From Phoronis australis (taxonomy: Eukaryota > Phoronida > Phoronidae): a DNA stretch of 64,000 bases. Positions 47,701 to 58,301 of this stretch are shown in pieces. Within the stretch, counting starts at the first letter, position 1. Every line of letters begins with the position of its first letter. The notes below the pieces were generated by a model. It was not told the origin of the DNA. It saw nothing but the letters and a program-made list of their open reading frames with translations, and made no database searches. The translations under genes and the position numbers were made by a program. Where the stretch lies: NCBI GenBank assembly GCA_002633005.1, contig NMRA01000501.1, forward strand, positions 88,550-152,549, given 5' to 3'.

Positions 47701-50122
47701 CTTTTGCTTCAGACGATGATAAAATCACAGGACAGTCAGCTGGAGGCAGTGGGTGGAACCGTCACAGTACTTAAGAACATGAGTCACCAAATAGGCAATG
47801 AACTGGATGAACAAGCCATGTAAGTTGGCGGGGCTTCACAAGTGGGTGTGGCATCATTAAAGCTGCTCATGTGGGCGGGGCTTCCCAAGTGGGAGTGAAC
47901 ACATTTAGCTGCTGAGTACCAACATTCTACCTGAAAATTCCTTTTAAATTTTAGAGCTCTTGTTGATGTAGAAGTGACCTCAGCTTGTTCCTTATTCGAA
48001 TTAGAATTGGATTTCCATGCTTTGATGAACTGCCCATTGGTTGTCGCTTAAGATCAGACTTAGCAAGATCACTTCGTGAGCCGAAAGCAATATTACTGGC
48101 CAAATTGACTGGATGCTAAACCAAACGTTAGATGTAGTGGTATGTGGTGCGCTAATCTCCTCGTTATCACTGTAGTTCCTAGAACAATCACTATGTGTCA
48201 GGTGTGTGTTTATCAGTCATGTTGTAGTTCCTAGAACTACCACTATGTGTGTTGATGTTTTAGTTCCTAGAACAACTGCTGTGTGTCAGATGTGTATTGA
48301 TCAACGCCATGTTGTAGTTCCTGGAACAAGCACCATGAGTCTCCTTTTGTTGTAGCATGTTGGACGACTTCGCTGTGGAGATGGATCAGACAGAGTCCAA
48401 GTTAGATGCCACCATGAAAAAAATGGCCAAAGTTTTACACATGTCAAATGGTTTGTACCTTTCATAAGTTTGGATATGTTATTTGTGGTGTGCAATATGT
48501 AAAAATAGCCCAAACATGAATTAACTTGCACTCTTGCAAACAATACCAGATTTAAAACGCTATAGATTTCAGACATTTCATTTGGTAACTTAAAACATGT
48601 GGAGTGGAAAGTCACTCGAAAACAGTGAACAATCCGGAACTCTGGTCCAGACTCATGCCAGTTTTTTGTTACCTGTCTCCGTTTCATCTTGTGTTGGTCA
48701 TTGTAGTGTCCAATCATTCCTTTGTGTTCACCTTCAGTTGTTGGTGTGTGGTTTCCCATTGACCATGTTTTTATTACGTTTAATAAACGAAGCGTCTGAA
48801 CTGTATGTAGTGGTGTAAATATAACAACCTTTGCAAAAGGGCATTTGTTTTCTTATGTTGATTTGGCCTAAAACCAGAATTGTGTATTAATGTTATTTTG
48901 GATGCTGAAACATCGTTTATTATCTTAGTAATCACAACAGAAGTGTTTGCTGAAAAAGTTATCATGTTGAACTGATGGTTGCTATTGGTCGTCACTCATG
49001 TAATTTTAATAGGGTGTGTTGGTATATTTCATGCATGGGTGGTTTCAATTACACAAAATCTGTTATCAAGTTTTATTTAGCATACTATAGATCAAGGCTT
49101 GGAATTTTCTGCGGAAACGCAGATTTCCGCTTTTTTCAAATGTTCTGTCGGCGTATTTTATTATATTTCGGTGTAAAAAACAAATCTGATTTGATATAAA
49201 CTTTCCACAGCAAATTTCTTTCTTACTGCGGCGTTGCCGACGACTTTAACCTCGAAAAGCGGAAGTTGCTCTTTATGTTTTGGAGGAATGTAAATTGTCA
49301 ACATTGCCGGAGCATCTGGGATAGCGTGGAGGATTTGTTCAATGGCGTCTTGTGTGAATGTAAACCGTGGTGACAAACTCTACGACTCTGCGGTGGGAGT
49401 GGCGGACGAGCAGACGCACGCTTCCGCTGGTGGTACCAGGTTTTTTTTTTAGTCTTCCCGATTTTTGTCGGCAAAAGGTCCACATAATTTCAAGGCTGGG
49501 TGCGCGCATGTTTTGGACTGTAAAAATTTCCGCTTTTCGTGTCATTGGTCATTCCAAGTCCTGATAGATGTGGACTAGATGGCAGTTAAATAAAGTTATA
49601 TAGTGTCTGAAATAGGTCAGATTTTATTATACGTTGATTTGTCCCCTAAAGGTCTATGTATTGACGGGGTGCATGCTTAGTTCACTCAATAGGCTTGTGC
49701 CCAGTATAAATTAACATTTACTACTTGTGCTAGCCGGTAAGTAACACTCTATGTTCCTTCCGCTACAAAAATTCTTTACTTATTTGCACAAAAAATAATA
49801 GCCAAATTGTCATTTTCCATTTTTCACAGCAAATAATAAACATTTTGTTTCATGGCATCTGCAAAGTATAAACCATGCCTGTAATAGACTAACAATTTTT
49901 ATTCTTTGTTTTTGTGGAAAAATGAACAGAAAGAATTTCATTTTGTCTGCTAAATAAGTGGAGAATTATTGTAATATCAAATCTACTCTTAACTATTTGA
50001 AACACCCTGTATAATATTGACAGTCACGTTTTGTGTTTGTTTTAGACAAGCGACAGTGGTGTGCAATAGGTGTCCTCATCGTCGTACTCATCATCATCAT
50101 CATACTGTTTGCCGTCATCTGA
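44795..50122 (+). CDS. STX6: Syntaxin-6, Qc-SNARE of trans-Golgi and endosomes
   Basis: Seven coding exons: 44795-44829, 45651-45820, 46155-46249, 46958-47131, 47713-47819, 48356-48450 and 50046-50122. They give 753 nt (250 aa; the human protein has 255) with consistent phases. Syntaxin-6 is a tail-anchored SNARE in fusion at the trans-Golgi network and endosomes. The start MSLEDPFFVV and the block [20 protein letters not shown] (N-terminal three-helix domain, about 1-105) are near-invariant in the family. The SNARE motif runs about 165-222 with zero-layer Gln192 in DEQAIM. KRQWCAIGVL and the following Val/Ile run form the C-terminal membrane anchor (about 230-250). The anchor has five consecutive Ile, partly encoded by an ATC repeat. 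The first exon carries only 11 full codons, and the intron before the last exon holds a transposon. Confidence 0.96.
45233..45560. repeat. Possible SINE-like or hairpin repeat in STX6 intron 1
   Basis: A B-box-like GCTGGTTCAATTCCCATGTC lies at about 45247-45266. A TGAGAACCAG / CTGGTTCTCA inverted pair lies at about 45377 and 45430, and GGCATAGTGGTGAGCCTGG, resembling a tRNA A box, near 45484. Ends not found. Confidence 0.35.
46079..46148. repeat. Two-copy tandem duplication next to the STX6 exon 3 acceptor
   Basis: The unit of about 36 bases, containing GTGTTCTGTGGTGGACACAT, is present twice in tandem, differing at a couple of bases. It ends 7 bases before the acceptor CAG. Confidence 0.85.
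48171..48350. repeat. Minisatellite next to the STX6 exon 6 acceptor
   Basis: Four imperfect units contain GTTGTAGTTCCTAGAACAA or close variants, followed by CACTATGTGTCA and a T/G-rich tail (about 48172, 48223, 48258 and 48311). They run up to the polypyrimidine tract before the acceptor TTGTAG at 48355, and the repeated GTTGTAG itself resembles that acceptor. Confidence 0.8.
49093..49563. mobile_element. Inverted-repeat DNA element, about 0.47 kb, in STX6 intron 6
   Basis: The left end CAAGGCTTGGAAT and the inverted right end CAGGACTTGGAAT match, and ATAGAT flanks both ends (49087-49092 and 49564-49569) as a target duplication. Inside, minus-strand frames of up to 71 codons overlap, one containing SPRFTFTQDAIEQILHAIPD. 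I do not recognise it. The element may be a deletion derivative of a coding transposon or a captured sequence. Confidence 0.7.
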
Positions 50123-50644
50123 TTGGCTGCCTCGTGGTAAAGGTCGAAGGTCAATTGTTCCTGTTAGCAAACAGACAGGACTTAATAGTGAGAATCTGTA
50201 AACATTGTTGCCAGAGACTGAACCCTGGCCTGACCCAAAGAAACCGTAGTGTTTGCCTCAGAAGTCATGGCTTGTGGTGACTCGGGCCAACTAAAGGCCC
50301 AGTTTGATGCGGCTTATGCATTAAGTTTAACTTCAAGTTGATGAATGGGCAAAAAGAGTGTGTCCAGTCAGTGGTGACCTCTTTTGGATATTTGATTTTT
50401 ACAGACTGGTCATGAGTAAAATCTAGTCAGAGGGAAACAAATGAAACAAATTTTGGCCTAAGATATAGAAAATGTCCTCATATGATCTTAGAATTGGCTT
50501 ATCAAAGATGTTCAGGAAATTGATAAGAAAATTGTGAAAGGCTGTGTAGTGTTCCATCTTTAGCTCAACTGCGACTTTATCATGAAGTGCTGTTCAGTTG
50601 TGAGTTTCACCTGTACAGTGACTGTTAGATAATTCACTGTGAAA

Positions 50645-50866
50645 AATTAATTGCAGGCGAGTCTGGTACACGCACTAGACATGCACAGATGAACCCCTTG
50701 CTTTGATCACGTGAAACCATTTTTGTGCTTTATTGATGTTTAGTTAAAACCAAGCTGAGGAGCTAGAGACATGACTCAAGGGTCTAGCAGTGCGCCCCAT
50801 TGGAAGTCGAACCCACGACCTTCTGTAAGGACACGTACACTTATCCCTCTAGGCCACAGTGCCTCC
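50645..50866 (-). mobile_element. tRNA-derived SINE, family 1
   Basis: Near full-length, diverged minus copy in the region just 3' of STX6. B box GTCGTGGGTTCGACTTCCAA on the minus strand; the tRNA-like head ends at GGAGGCACTGTGGCC. Confidence 0.85.
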
Positions 50867-52706
50867 ATGTGATTCACAGTAGCCTGTATATTAGAAATTG
50901 CTAGTCAGTTACTGTCCTTCCCACATAGACAAACAGACAAAACTGTGGCTGTGAATGTCACTCAAAATTCATTTTTGCTAGTACATGTGTGTACTATGCA
51001 ATATATTTAACTTCAGTGACTTGACATCCGCGCAACAGTTTTATTTTGTTGTCAAATCTAATTGCAGTTAACAATTAATCATGTAATATCAAACACAGTT
51101 TGTGGTGCAATTTTTGAAAGTTTTACTCATGACTGGTTTTGATGACCAAGTCATATAGGTAGTGTAGGTTTCACGCTATAGATGGAGTGCCGAGCATATG
51201 CATGAAAGTTCATATTTATGTTATGTCGAAGACGAAAACTTTGTGTGGCTCATCTTGTTAATTATTTAAAATGTCTGGATTACACGCAATAACTAAACTA
51301 CAAATGCCAGCAAAATGGCTGCTGTGTATTCGGTTGTTCTCTAGTTGCTTGGATCAAGTCTATCAACTGATCAGTTGGAAGTTGTGAGAAATGTTGATAA
51401 TTTTGTAAATATTGTTATTTGTCGTTGTCTTGGAGATCAGTTTGTGGACCTGTGGTGTGAGGGGGTTTGTGTGCCCAGTGTTCCTCCTCTGAATGGTGAC
51501 ACATATCATTTGAAAACAACGAACCAGGGTTTGAAATTCACAAAATTGAAACTCATATCACTGTAGTAGAAATTTGAACCTCACAAAAGCAGCTCAGGTC
51601 ATTCCAGAATTCACTCATTAATCTTACAATGACTTATTTTAAATTATACATTTTCTGTAATGTATTTCTGTAATGTATCGAAACAGGCTCTAAATTCAAG
51701 CGATAGGAGGGTCGCCCAAATCCCCCAGTGTAAGGAGACAAAATCTTTGATCGGTAATTGATCGTTTGCTTTGGCACCCTTGACGATCCAACAGAGTTCC
51801 ACCCTCTTAAGTCTAATGGATAACCAGGCATGGAAACAAACTACTGCTCTAGGGAAGCAATTCAAAACCTTTAGTTCCATACATGGGAATAAGTCGGATG
51901 TTTGTATGAGTCTCCTCCGTTATTGAACTTTTCAAGTGCCATGGCCCCTGATTTGAATTATTTGTGCGTCATGATTTCAGCCGTCACTAACATCTTGGTT
52001 ATTTTGATACGGCTTCATTGAAGCTATGAAAATACCCGGATGGACTACTGCTGGTGCCGTCCCACGTGGCGTGTTCCATCTGTTTCATTATAGAAGCCTG
52101 TCCTGCTTGTATTTTTGCAGATGGAGGTTTGTTTGGATCCAATTTCTCCCACGTTCATAGACATGGGCCGTTTAATGGGGCCAGATCCGCATTATTTATA
52201 AAAACATGTTTTGAATTGTATGTAGACAACCACCGTTATTGAATTGGTTTCAAATCGCTCCTTAGTTGAAACGAGGCATTTTTGGGGTTGAAAAGAACCG
52301 ACAATTCGCTTTTGCTTGAGACCAGACTCTACACGTTGACTTGTCTTGTCAGGAATTGACATTTTACTGGTCAAGCCTGGACTCCAGAATAACGGACTGT
52401 CTGTTGGACCAAACGTCTGTGTAATAAGAACGTTGTGACCGCACTGGGTGGTCTATATCAAAATTTAGTCCCTTCCATGTAACACTGGTTTATTTATATC
52501 AGGTATTATTATTATTTGTCATGTTCATTGTTTAAAGTATTAATTGTGTATAACTTGTACGTTTTCATTGAAAAAAACAGTTGAATTTTTCTATTCGTAG
52601 TTAATTTGTGTCTCGATTGAAATGCACAAGTTTTGTGGTGCTTGATTGGGAACTAGTTTTGTACAAAGTGATACAAGTTTTTCCTTGGCATCCTGAGGGC
52701 CCCCTT

Positions 52707-52946
52707 TTAAAAAATAATTGCAGGTGGTCTGATACACGTTGTATCAGACGTGCGCAGGCCTCGCATGTGGGCCCATTGCACTGATCACCTGGAAATATTT
52801 TTATGCTTTATTGATATATGGTTAAAACCGAGCTGAGGAGCTAGAACCCGGCTCAAGGGTTTAGCAGTGTGACCTGGTGGGACTTGAACCCACGACCTCG
52901 AGTAAAGAAAGCGGGCACTTATCAACCAGGCCACACTGCCTCCTCT
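52707..52946 (-). mobile_element. tRNA-derived SINE, family 1, youngest-looking copy
   Basis: Full-length minus copy with a perfect 13-bp target duplication TGAGGGCCCCCTT at 52694-52706 and 52947-52959. The tRNA-like head has A box TGGCCTGGTTGATAAGTGCC and B box GTCGTGGGTTCAAGTCCCAC. The tail is AATTATTTTTT. The body has a GATACACGTTGTATC hairpin. Confidence 0.93.
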
Positions 52947-53196
52947 TGAGGGCCCCCTTGGAAAGCAGTGAAAATTGATGGGGCTACCCTCATTGTAAAT
53001 ATTACAATAATAGTAATGAAAAAAATATGTAAACTTCCCCAAGCGACTTTCCCGGATTCTTGTGGCACAAATAGGAGAAGAGGGAACCCTTAAGTTTGGG
53101 AACCGCCGCTAATAATGTGAGCAATCACTATTATCAATTATACAGTACACTAATGTCGGGAGGAAATATTTTATCGAATGATGCGGGGCCCAGTGG

Positions 53197-53613
53197 CCGG
53201 TTGCATGAAACAGTCCCAAATAGGGGCTCAATTTAAGTCCCTTAGTCTTCTTCCGTATTTGTGTCTTTATGGACTCGCAGATGCAATCATTTCATCTTTA
53301 TTACGAGCTCCTCTTTGATTAATGACATTTTTTGATAATATAACTCAAAACTGAGCCCAGAGTTCATTGAAAATAAGTAAGGACTTAGTCTTTAAATTGG
53401 GGGTATTGCATGAAAAGATCCGTACTTGTTTTCGACAAAATTGACAATTTAACGTAGCGTTCACTTTCCACTTGTATCAAAGTCGAAAGCTGACTTAATA
53501 AGAAAGTAAAACGATACAAGAAATGGCAACCGATGTTTTCACAAGTACAAAAATACACAGTAGATTTAGCGAATTTTGTCGAGTCCCTCTTTTGGACTGT
53601 TTCACGCAACCGG
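53197..53613. mobile_element. CCGGTTGC-family inverted-repeat element, about 0.42 kb
   Basis: The ends CCGGTTGCATGAAACAGTCC and, inverted, CCGGTTGCGTGAAACAGTCC match at 19 of 20 positions. No coding frame. Other copies lie at 55464-55859 (second copy of the duplicated block) and, degenerate, at 27008-27440. Confidence 0.88.
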
Positions 53614-53807
53614 TCACAGATCTCTAGAATATGACAAAGGGCTGCAAGTCGCCCAGTGGTATTATAGTTCATACGTCAGCCATCCGGTGACGTCTCCAAG
53701 CCGTCCTACAATACATGTATATAACTATACAGCAGATGTCCCTGGCGGTGGTGATCGGTACTAATCGTCACACTGACGCTGTTAGTAACTCATTGCAGGG
53801 GCCCGTT

Positions 53808-54035
53808 CCAACAAAACTGACTTAGCTAAGACAAATTTTAGTAAATTTTAAGATGGAACTTAAATTTGTCTCGATACCGTTTCAAGAAAGAGATCTCAAG
53901 TTTGAATTAAGTATTCGATAAAAAAATTGTCTTAATTTTAACTATCTTACCGGATGTGGACGTTTCAAAGTATTGAAGTTAAGACAGATCTTAAACTTAA
54001 GTAAAAAATGAACTCAGTTTCTTGGAACGGACCCC
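53808..54035. mobile_element. GTTCCA-family inverted-repeat element, about 0.23 kb
   Basis: The left end GGGGCCCGTTCCAACAAAAC and the inverted right end GGGGTCCGTTCCAAGAAACT flank an AT-rich interior that is itself imperfectly palindromic, built on AAGACAAAT.TTAA repeats. A second copy is at 56046-56287. Its termini resemble those of the element at 6328-7155. Confidence 0.82.
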
Positions 54036-54995
54036 AGGACTCTCGTACACTGCAGCACTAATAAGTGAAGGGTTCGTCAAAATTCTTTCGACTTAAAATT
54101 ATACTGCACAAGCACCATGCCCACGTAATTATGAGAGTGAACTTTATTCTGAGAGTTGAGGGGCACATATACACCGGTACATGAAGCCTGTCTGCTCCTG
54201 CCTTCGTTCGTAACTTGGCATCTTTATTTATTACTTGTTACATTCATTATTAATTTGCTCAAGATTCATAAGTGTTACTCGCAACGCCTGTCTTAAAGCG
54301 ACATTAAACCCGTGCCTTCATTTGTGTCGAAAACGAAGTTTTTACTTTGACTCTTACCGTTATCAAAACGGTCGAAATATTCCTAAATCAGGTGAGCCGC
54401 TCGTTATTTCTTCAGATAAAACTCATAAAATTTTACTTAATCGAGCTTTGTTTGAAGAAATCGACACTCCTGAGTAAAGATCAATATGATAACGGTGTCC
54501 CAACTAAATCAAAACTTTCTTGGTTGAAGGCGCTGCTACAAGCCAGTGGAGAATTCCTTTTGCGTTAAAGAAAAGGCGTCAAAAAACGTGACTTCGGCGA
54601 CCGTCTAAGCTACAACTGAACTTGTGACGACCCTTGATAAAACGGGACCCAATCACCTGGTGGCGAGGGCTGTCTCGTCCTTAGCCTATGTACAGTCGGC
54701 TCGCCTTTTGAGCTATTTACGAAATCAACATTTCGCCAGTCCGTCGGCTACTGAAAAAAATGGATGAGAAAGCAGTGAGGTTGCAGAAGTTACCCAACGC
54801 ATACATGGTTGCTTAATGGCATTCTTTTTGATGCCCGACATTGCAATTAAGATAATGCCCATATGTTTAAAAACTCAGTAAGGTATCTAGACTGACCGGA
54901 GTAAGTGCGCTAGTGCATGTTGGGCACGCAGTAAATGATACAAATTAAATTGGGTGACCTCATCTCTGGTGCAATAAATAGGACCGCGCACACAG

Positions 54996-55369
54996 NNNNN
55001 NNNNNNNNNNNNNNNNNNNNNNNNNNNNNNNNNNNNNNNNNNNNNNNNNNNNNNNNNNNNNNNNNNNNNNNNNNNNNNNNNNNNNNNNNNNNNNNNNNNN
55101 NNNNNNNNNNNNNNNNNNNNNNNNNNNNNNNNNNNNNNNNNNNNNNNNNNNNNNNNNNNNNNNNNNNNNNNNNNNNNNNNNNNNNNNNNNNNNNNNNNNN
55201 NNNNNNNNNNNNNNNNNNNNNNNNNNNNNNNNNNNNNNNNNNNNNNNNNNNNNNNNNNNNNNNNNNNNNNNNNNNNNNNNNNNNNNNNNNNNNNNNNNNN
55301 NNNNNNNNNNNNNNNNNNNNNNNNNNNNNNNNNNNNNNNNNNNNNNNNNNNNNNNNNNNNNNNNNNNNN
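54996..55369. other. Assembly gap (374 N)
   Basis: Run of Ns. The sequence ending at its left edge and the sequence starting at its right edge belong to the same duplicated block. Confidence 0.99.
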
Positions 55370-55463
55370 CCGCCGCTAATAATGTGAGCAATCACTATTG
55401 TCAATTATACAGTACACTAATGTCGGGAGGAAATATTTTATCGAATGATGCAGGGCCCAGTGG

Positions 55464-55859
55464 CCGGTTGCATGAAACAGTCCCAAATAGGGACTCAATT
55501 TAAGTCCCTAAGTCTTCTTCCGTATTTGTGTCTTCATGGACTCGCAGATGCAATCATTTCATCTTTATTATGAGCTCCTCTTTGATTAATGACATTTTTT
55601 GATAATATAACTCAAAACTGAGCCCAGAGTTCATTGAAAATAAGTAAGGACTTGGTCCTTAAATTGGGGGTATTGCATGAAAAGATCCCTACTTATTTTC
55701 GACAAAATTGACAATTTAACGTAACGTTCACTTTCCACTTGTATCAAAGTCCAAAGTCGATACAAGAAAGGGCAACCGATGTTTTCACAAATACAAAAAT
55801 ACACAGTAGATTTAGCGAATTTTGTTGAGTCCCTCTTATGGACTGTTTCACGCAACCGG
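55464..55859. mobile_element. CCGGTTGC-family inverted-repeat element, second allele or copy
   Basis: Counterpart of 53197-53613 in the right copy of the duplicated block, with a small internal deletion near 55758. Confidence 0.88.
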
Positions 55860-56045
55860 TCACAGATCTCTAGAAGATGAGAAAGGGCTGTAAGTCGCCC
55901 AGTGGTATAGTTCATACAGTACGTCAGCCGTCCGGTGAAGTCTCCAAGCTTACTATATAACTACAGCAGATGTCCCTGGCGGTGGTGATCGGTATTAATC
56001 GTCACACTGAAGTTGTTGCTAACACATTGCAGTCTTTAAGGAACA

Positions 56046-56287
56046 GGGGCCCGTTCCAACAAAACTGACTTAGCTAAGACAAATCTTAAATTTTAGTAAA
56101 TTTTAAGATAAAATTTAAATTTGTCTCGATACCGTTTCAAGAAAGAGATCTCAAGTTTGAATTAAGTATTCGATAAAAAATTGTCTTAATTTTAACTATC
56201 TTACCGGATGTGGAAGTTTCAAGGTATGGAATTAAGACAAATCTTAAACTTAAGTCAAAAATGAACTCAGTTTCTTGGAACGACCCC
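56046..56287. mobile_element. GTTCCA-family inverted-repeat element, second allele or copy
   Basis: Counterpart of 53808-54035 in the right copy of the duplicated block. Confidence 0.82.
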
Positions 56288-57594
56288 AGGACTCTCGTAC
56301 ACTGTAGCACTAATAAGTGAAGGGTTCGTCAAAATTCTTTCGACTTAAAATTATACTGCACAAGCACCAAGCCCACGTAATTATGAGAGTGAACTTTATT
56401 CTGAGAGTTGAGGGGCACGTATACACCGGTACATGAAGCCTGTCTGCTCCTGCCTTCGTTCGTAACTTGGCATCTTTATTTATTACATTCATTATTAATT
56501 TGCTCAAGATTCATAAGTGTTACTCGCAAAGCCTGTCTTAAAGCGACATTAAACCCGTGCCTTCATTTGTGTCGAAAACGAAGTTTTGACTTGGGCTCTT
56601 ACCGTTATCAAAACGGTCGAAATATTCCTAAATCAGGTGAGCCGCTCGTTATTTCTACAGATAATACTCATAAAATTTTACTTAATCGAGCTTTGTTTGA
56701 AGAAATCGACACTCCTGAGTAAAGATCAATATCATAACGGTGTCCCAAATAAATCAAAACTTCCTTGGCTGAAGGCGCTGCTACAAGCCAGTGGAGAATT
56801 CCTTTTGCGTTAAAGAAAAGGCGTCAAAAAAACGTGCCGTCGGCGACCGTCTAAGCTACAACTGAACTTTTGACGACCCTTGATAAAACGGGACCCAGTC
56901 ACCTGGTGGCGAGGACTCAGTGTCTCGTCCTTAGCCTATGTACTGTCGGCTCGCCTTTTGAGCTATTTACGAAATCAACATTTCGCGAGTCCGTCGGCTA
57001 CTGAAAAAATGGATGAGAAAGCGGGGAGGTTGCAGAAGTTACCAAACGCATACATGGTTGCTTAATGGCATTCTTTTTGATGCCCGACATTGCAATTAAG
57101 ATAATGCCCATATGTTTAATAAAAACTAAGGTATCTAGACTGACCGGAGTAAGTGCCGCACTAGCGGCTAGTGCATGTTGGGCACGCAGTAAATGATACA
57201 AATTAAACGGGTGACCTCATCTCTGGACCGCGCACACAGCTGATTCTACCAGTGTACTATAGCTATTTAATGGTACATGTATGACATAATCGTGTTTCAC
57301 ATCAAAACTGTCCAGCGACATAGAACTCGTAAGTCAATAATATGTTAAAATTGCAACTGTTCCTGTTATAAAAGACTCTCAGCAACGGATTGAAAGCTGC
57401 CAGCTGGATTGGTCTGAGCGGCACTGACCCGATTAACGGTGAACGCCTCCCTGAGTTTCGCCTGCAGCTGAGTGTGAAAGGGCCAGTTGCCTTGAGGCCT
57501 GTGATTTGGCAGCTACATGGAAGGCGAAAATATTTTCGCCTCCTATAGGCTCTCTGGTTGCCTCGTCCGCCACCCATTTTTACTCGGGCTTCCT

Positions 57595-57772
57595 CAATGG
57601 CGGATCCAGTTCGCCGGGGAGGGGGGGGGCGCTATAGGGAGCCATTTTGCCCCCTAAAATTCTCTATAACATTTGGCAGTTCGAATGTGCGAATGTCTGG
57701 CGGGCAAAATTCTGGCTACTACTCTCATGTGTCCTGCCTCCCCACCAACTCAAAACCCTGGATCCGCCACTG
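57595..57772. mobile_element. Short inverted-repeat element with GGCGGATC ends
   Basis: Left end CAATGGCGGATCCAG and inverted right end CAGTGGCGGATCCAGGG flank about 180 bases with a G-run near the left end. Same class as 39530 and 42571; no clear target duplication. Confidence 0.7.
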
Positions 57773-58102
57773 CTCCGTTCGCCCGCCACCAGACCAGGGA
57801 CTTAGTCAAAGCGCCGCGCTCTCAGCTCCTCATGCACTCAGACGCAGGCCCGCTATTGAATTCTTATGATACCTCTACACGGAATACAGGTAGTCAAACG
57901 GACTGGGTCATACTGGTTCAAACGTGCGATCTGGGTCAAAATACAAGTACCTCACTCAAGCACATTTCCATTTTCATGACATCGGAATTTTATGGGTTTT
58001 CACGAGGTTACCCTAACCAAGTCGAGTAGGAGTTCGTTCGCCTTTTATCAGGTCAATTCAGTCACGTAGGGAGGTCACTGCACATGCCTACCGTGTTTTT
58101 AG

Positions 58103-58110
58103 TGACGTCA
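58103..58110. promoter_or_regulatory. Perfect CRE (TGACGTCA) upstream of AOX
   Basis: Palindromic cAMP-response element consensus about 100 bases before the AOX TATA box. Binding is inferred from the match alone. Confidence 0.5.
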
Positions 58111-58209
58111 TCTTGGGGTCACCATAAGAAAATCGCTTTGTGCTGTCAGAAATATGTGCGAGTGGCGAACTGCCGGGAAACGAGGAGAGTTTCATCATGA
58201 TCACTCTGC

Positions 58210-58217
58210 GTATATAA
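58210..58217 (+). promoter_or_regulatory. TATA box of AOX
   Basis: GTATATAAG lies about 90 bases before the AOX start codon. Transcription would be expected to begin about 30 bases downstream, near 58240, giving a 5' leader of about 60 bases. Confidence 0.6.
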
Positions 58218-58301
58218 GACTTCGCAGATTTGGGATTACATCAGTTGTCGATTTATTTGCAGCGAACGCATGTGAGATATTGTTTTTGTCTTAAGCGTAT
58301 A

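Larger units (their letters stand above)
53102..54995. repeat. Left copy of the block duplicated across the assembly gap
   Basis: Starts CCGCCGCTAATAATGTG and ends GGACCGCGCACACAG at the first N. It repeats at 55370-57239 in the same order with small indels and scattered substitutions. It contains one CCGGTTGC-family and one GTTCCA-family element. No gene recognised. Confidence 0.92.
55370..57239. repeat. Right copy of the block duplicated across the assembly gap
   Basis: Begins at the first base after the gap with CCGCCGCTAATAATGTG and matches 53102-54995 to its last bases (GGACCGCGCACACAG at 57239), then continues into unique sequence. Copies differ by substitutions and indels, such as a 13-base insertion before the GTTCCA element. 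Confidence 0.92.
50123..58209. other. Intergenic region between STX6 and AOX
   Basis: About 8 kb with no gene recognised. It holds two family 1 SINEs, two families of inverted-repeat elements, the assembly gap and the duplicated block on either side of it. Frames spanning the gap are artefacts. Confidence 0.65.

Noticed and set aside
21105-50122. KLHL20 and STX6 as a functional gene cluster for Golgi traffic
   Set aside because: Both act at the trans-Golgi network, but neighbourhood in an animal genome is weak evidence and ANKRD45 between them has no known link; better explained as ancestral synteny.
8640-52930. tRNA-like sequences with A and B boxes
   Set aside because: They are the heads of SINEs: each is joined to the same non-tRNA body, several are truncated, and none folds as a clean tRNA with an intact acceptor stem by inspection.
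54910-55404. Open frames of 143-164 codons across 54910-55404
   Set aside because: They consist almost entirely of the N gap.
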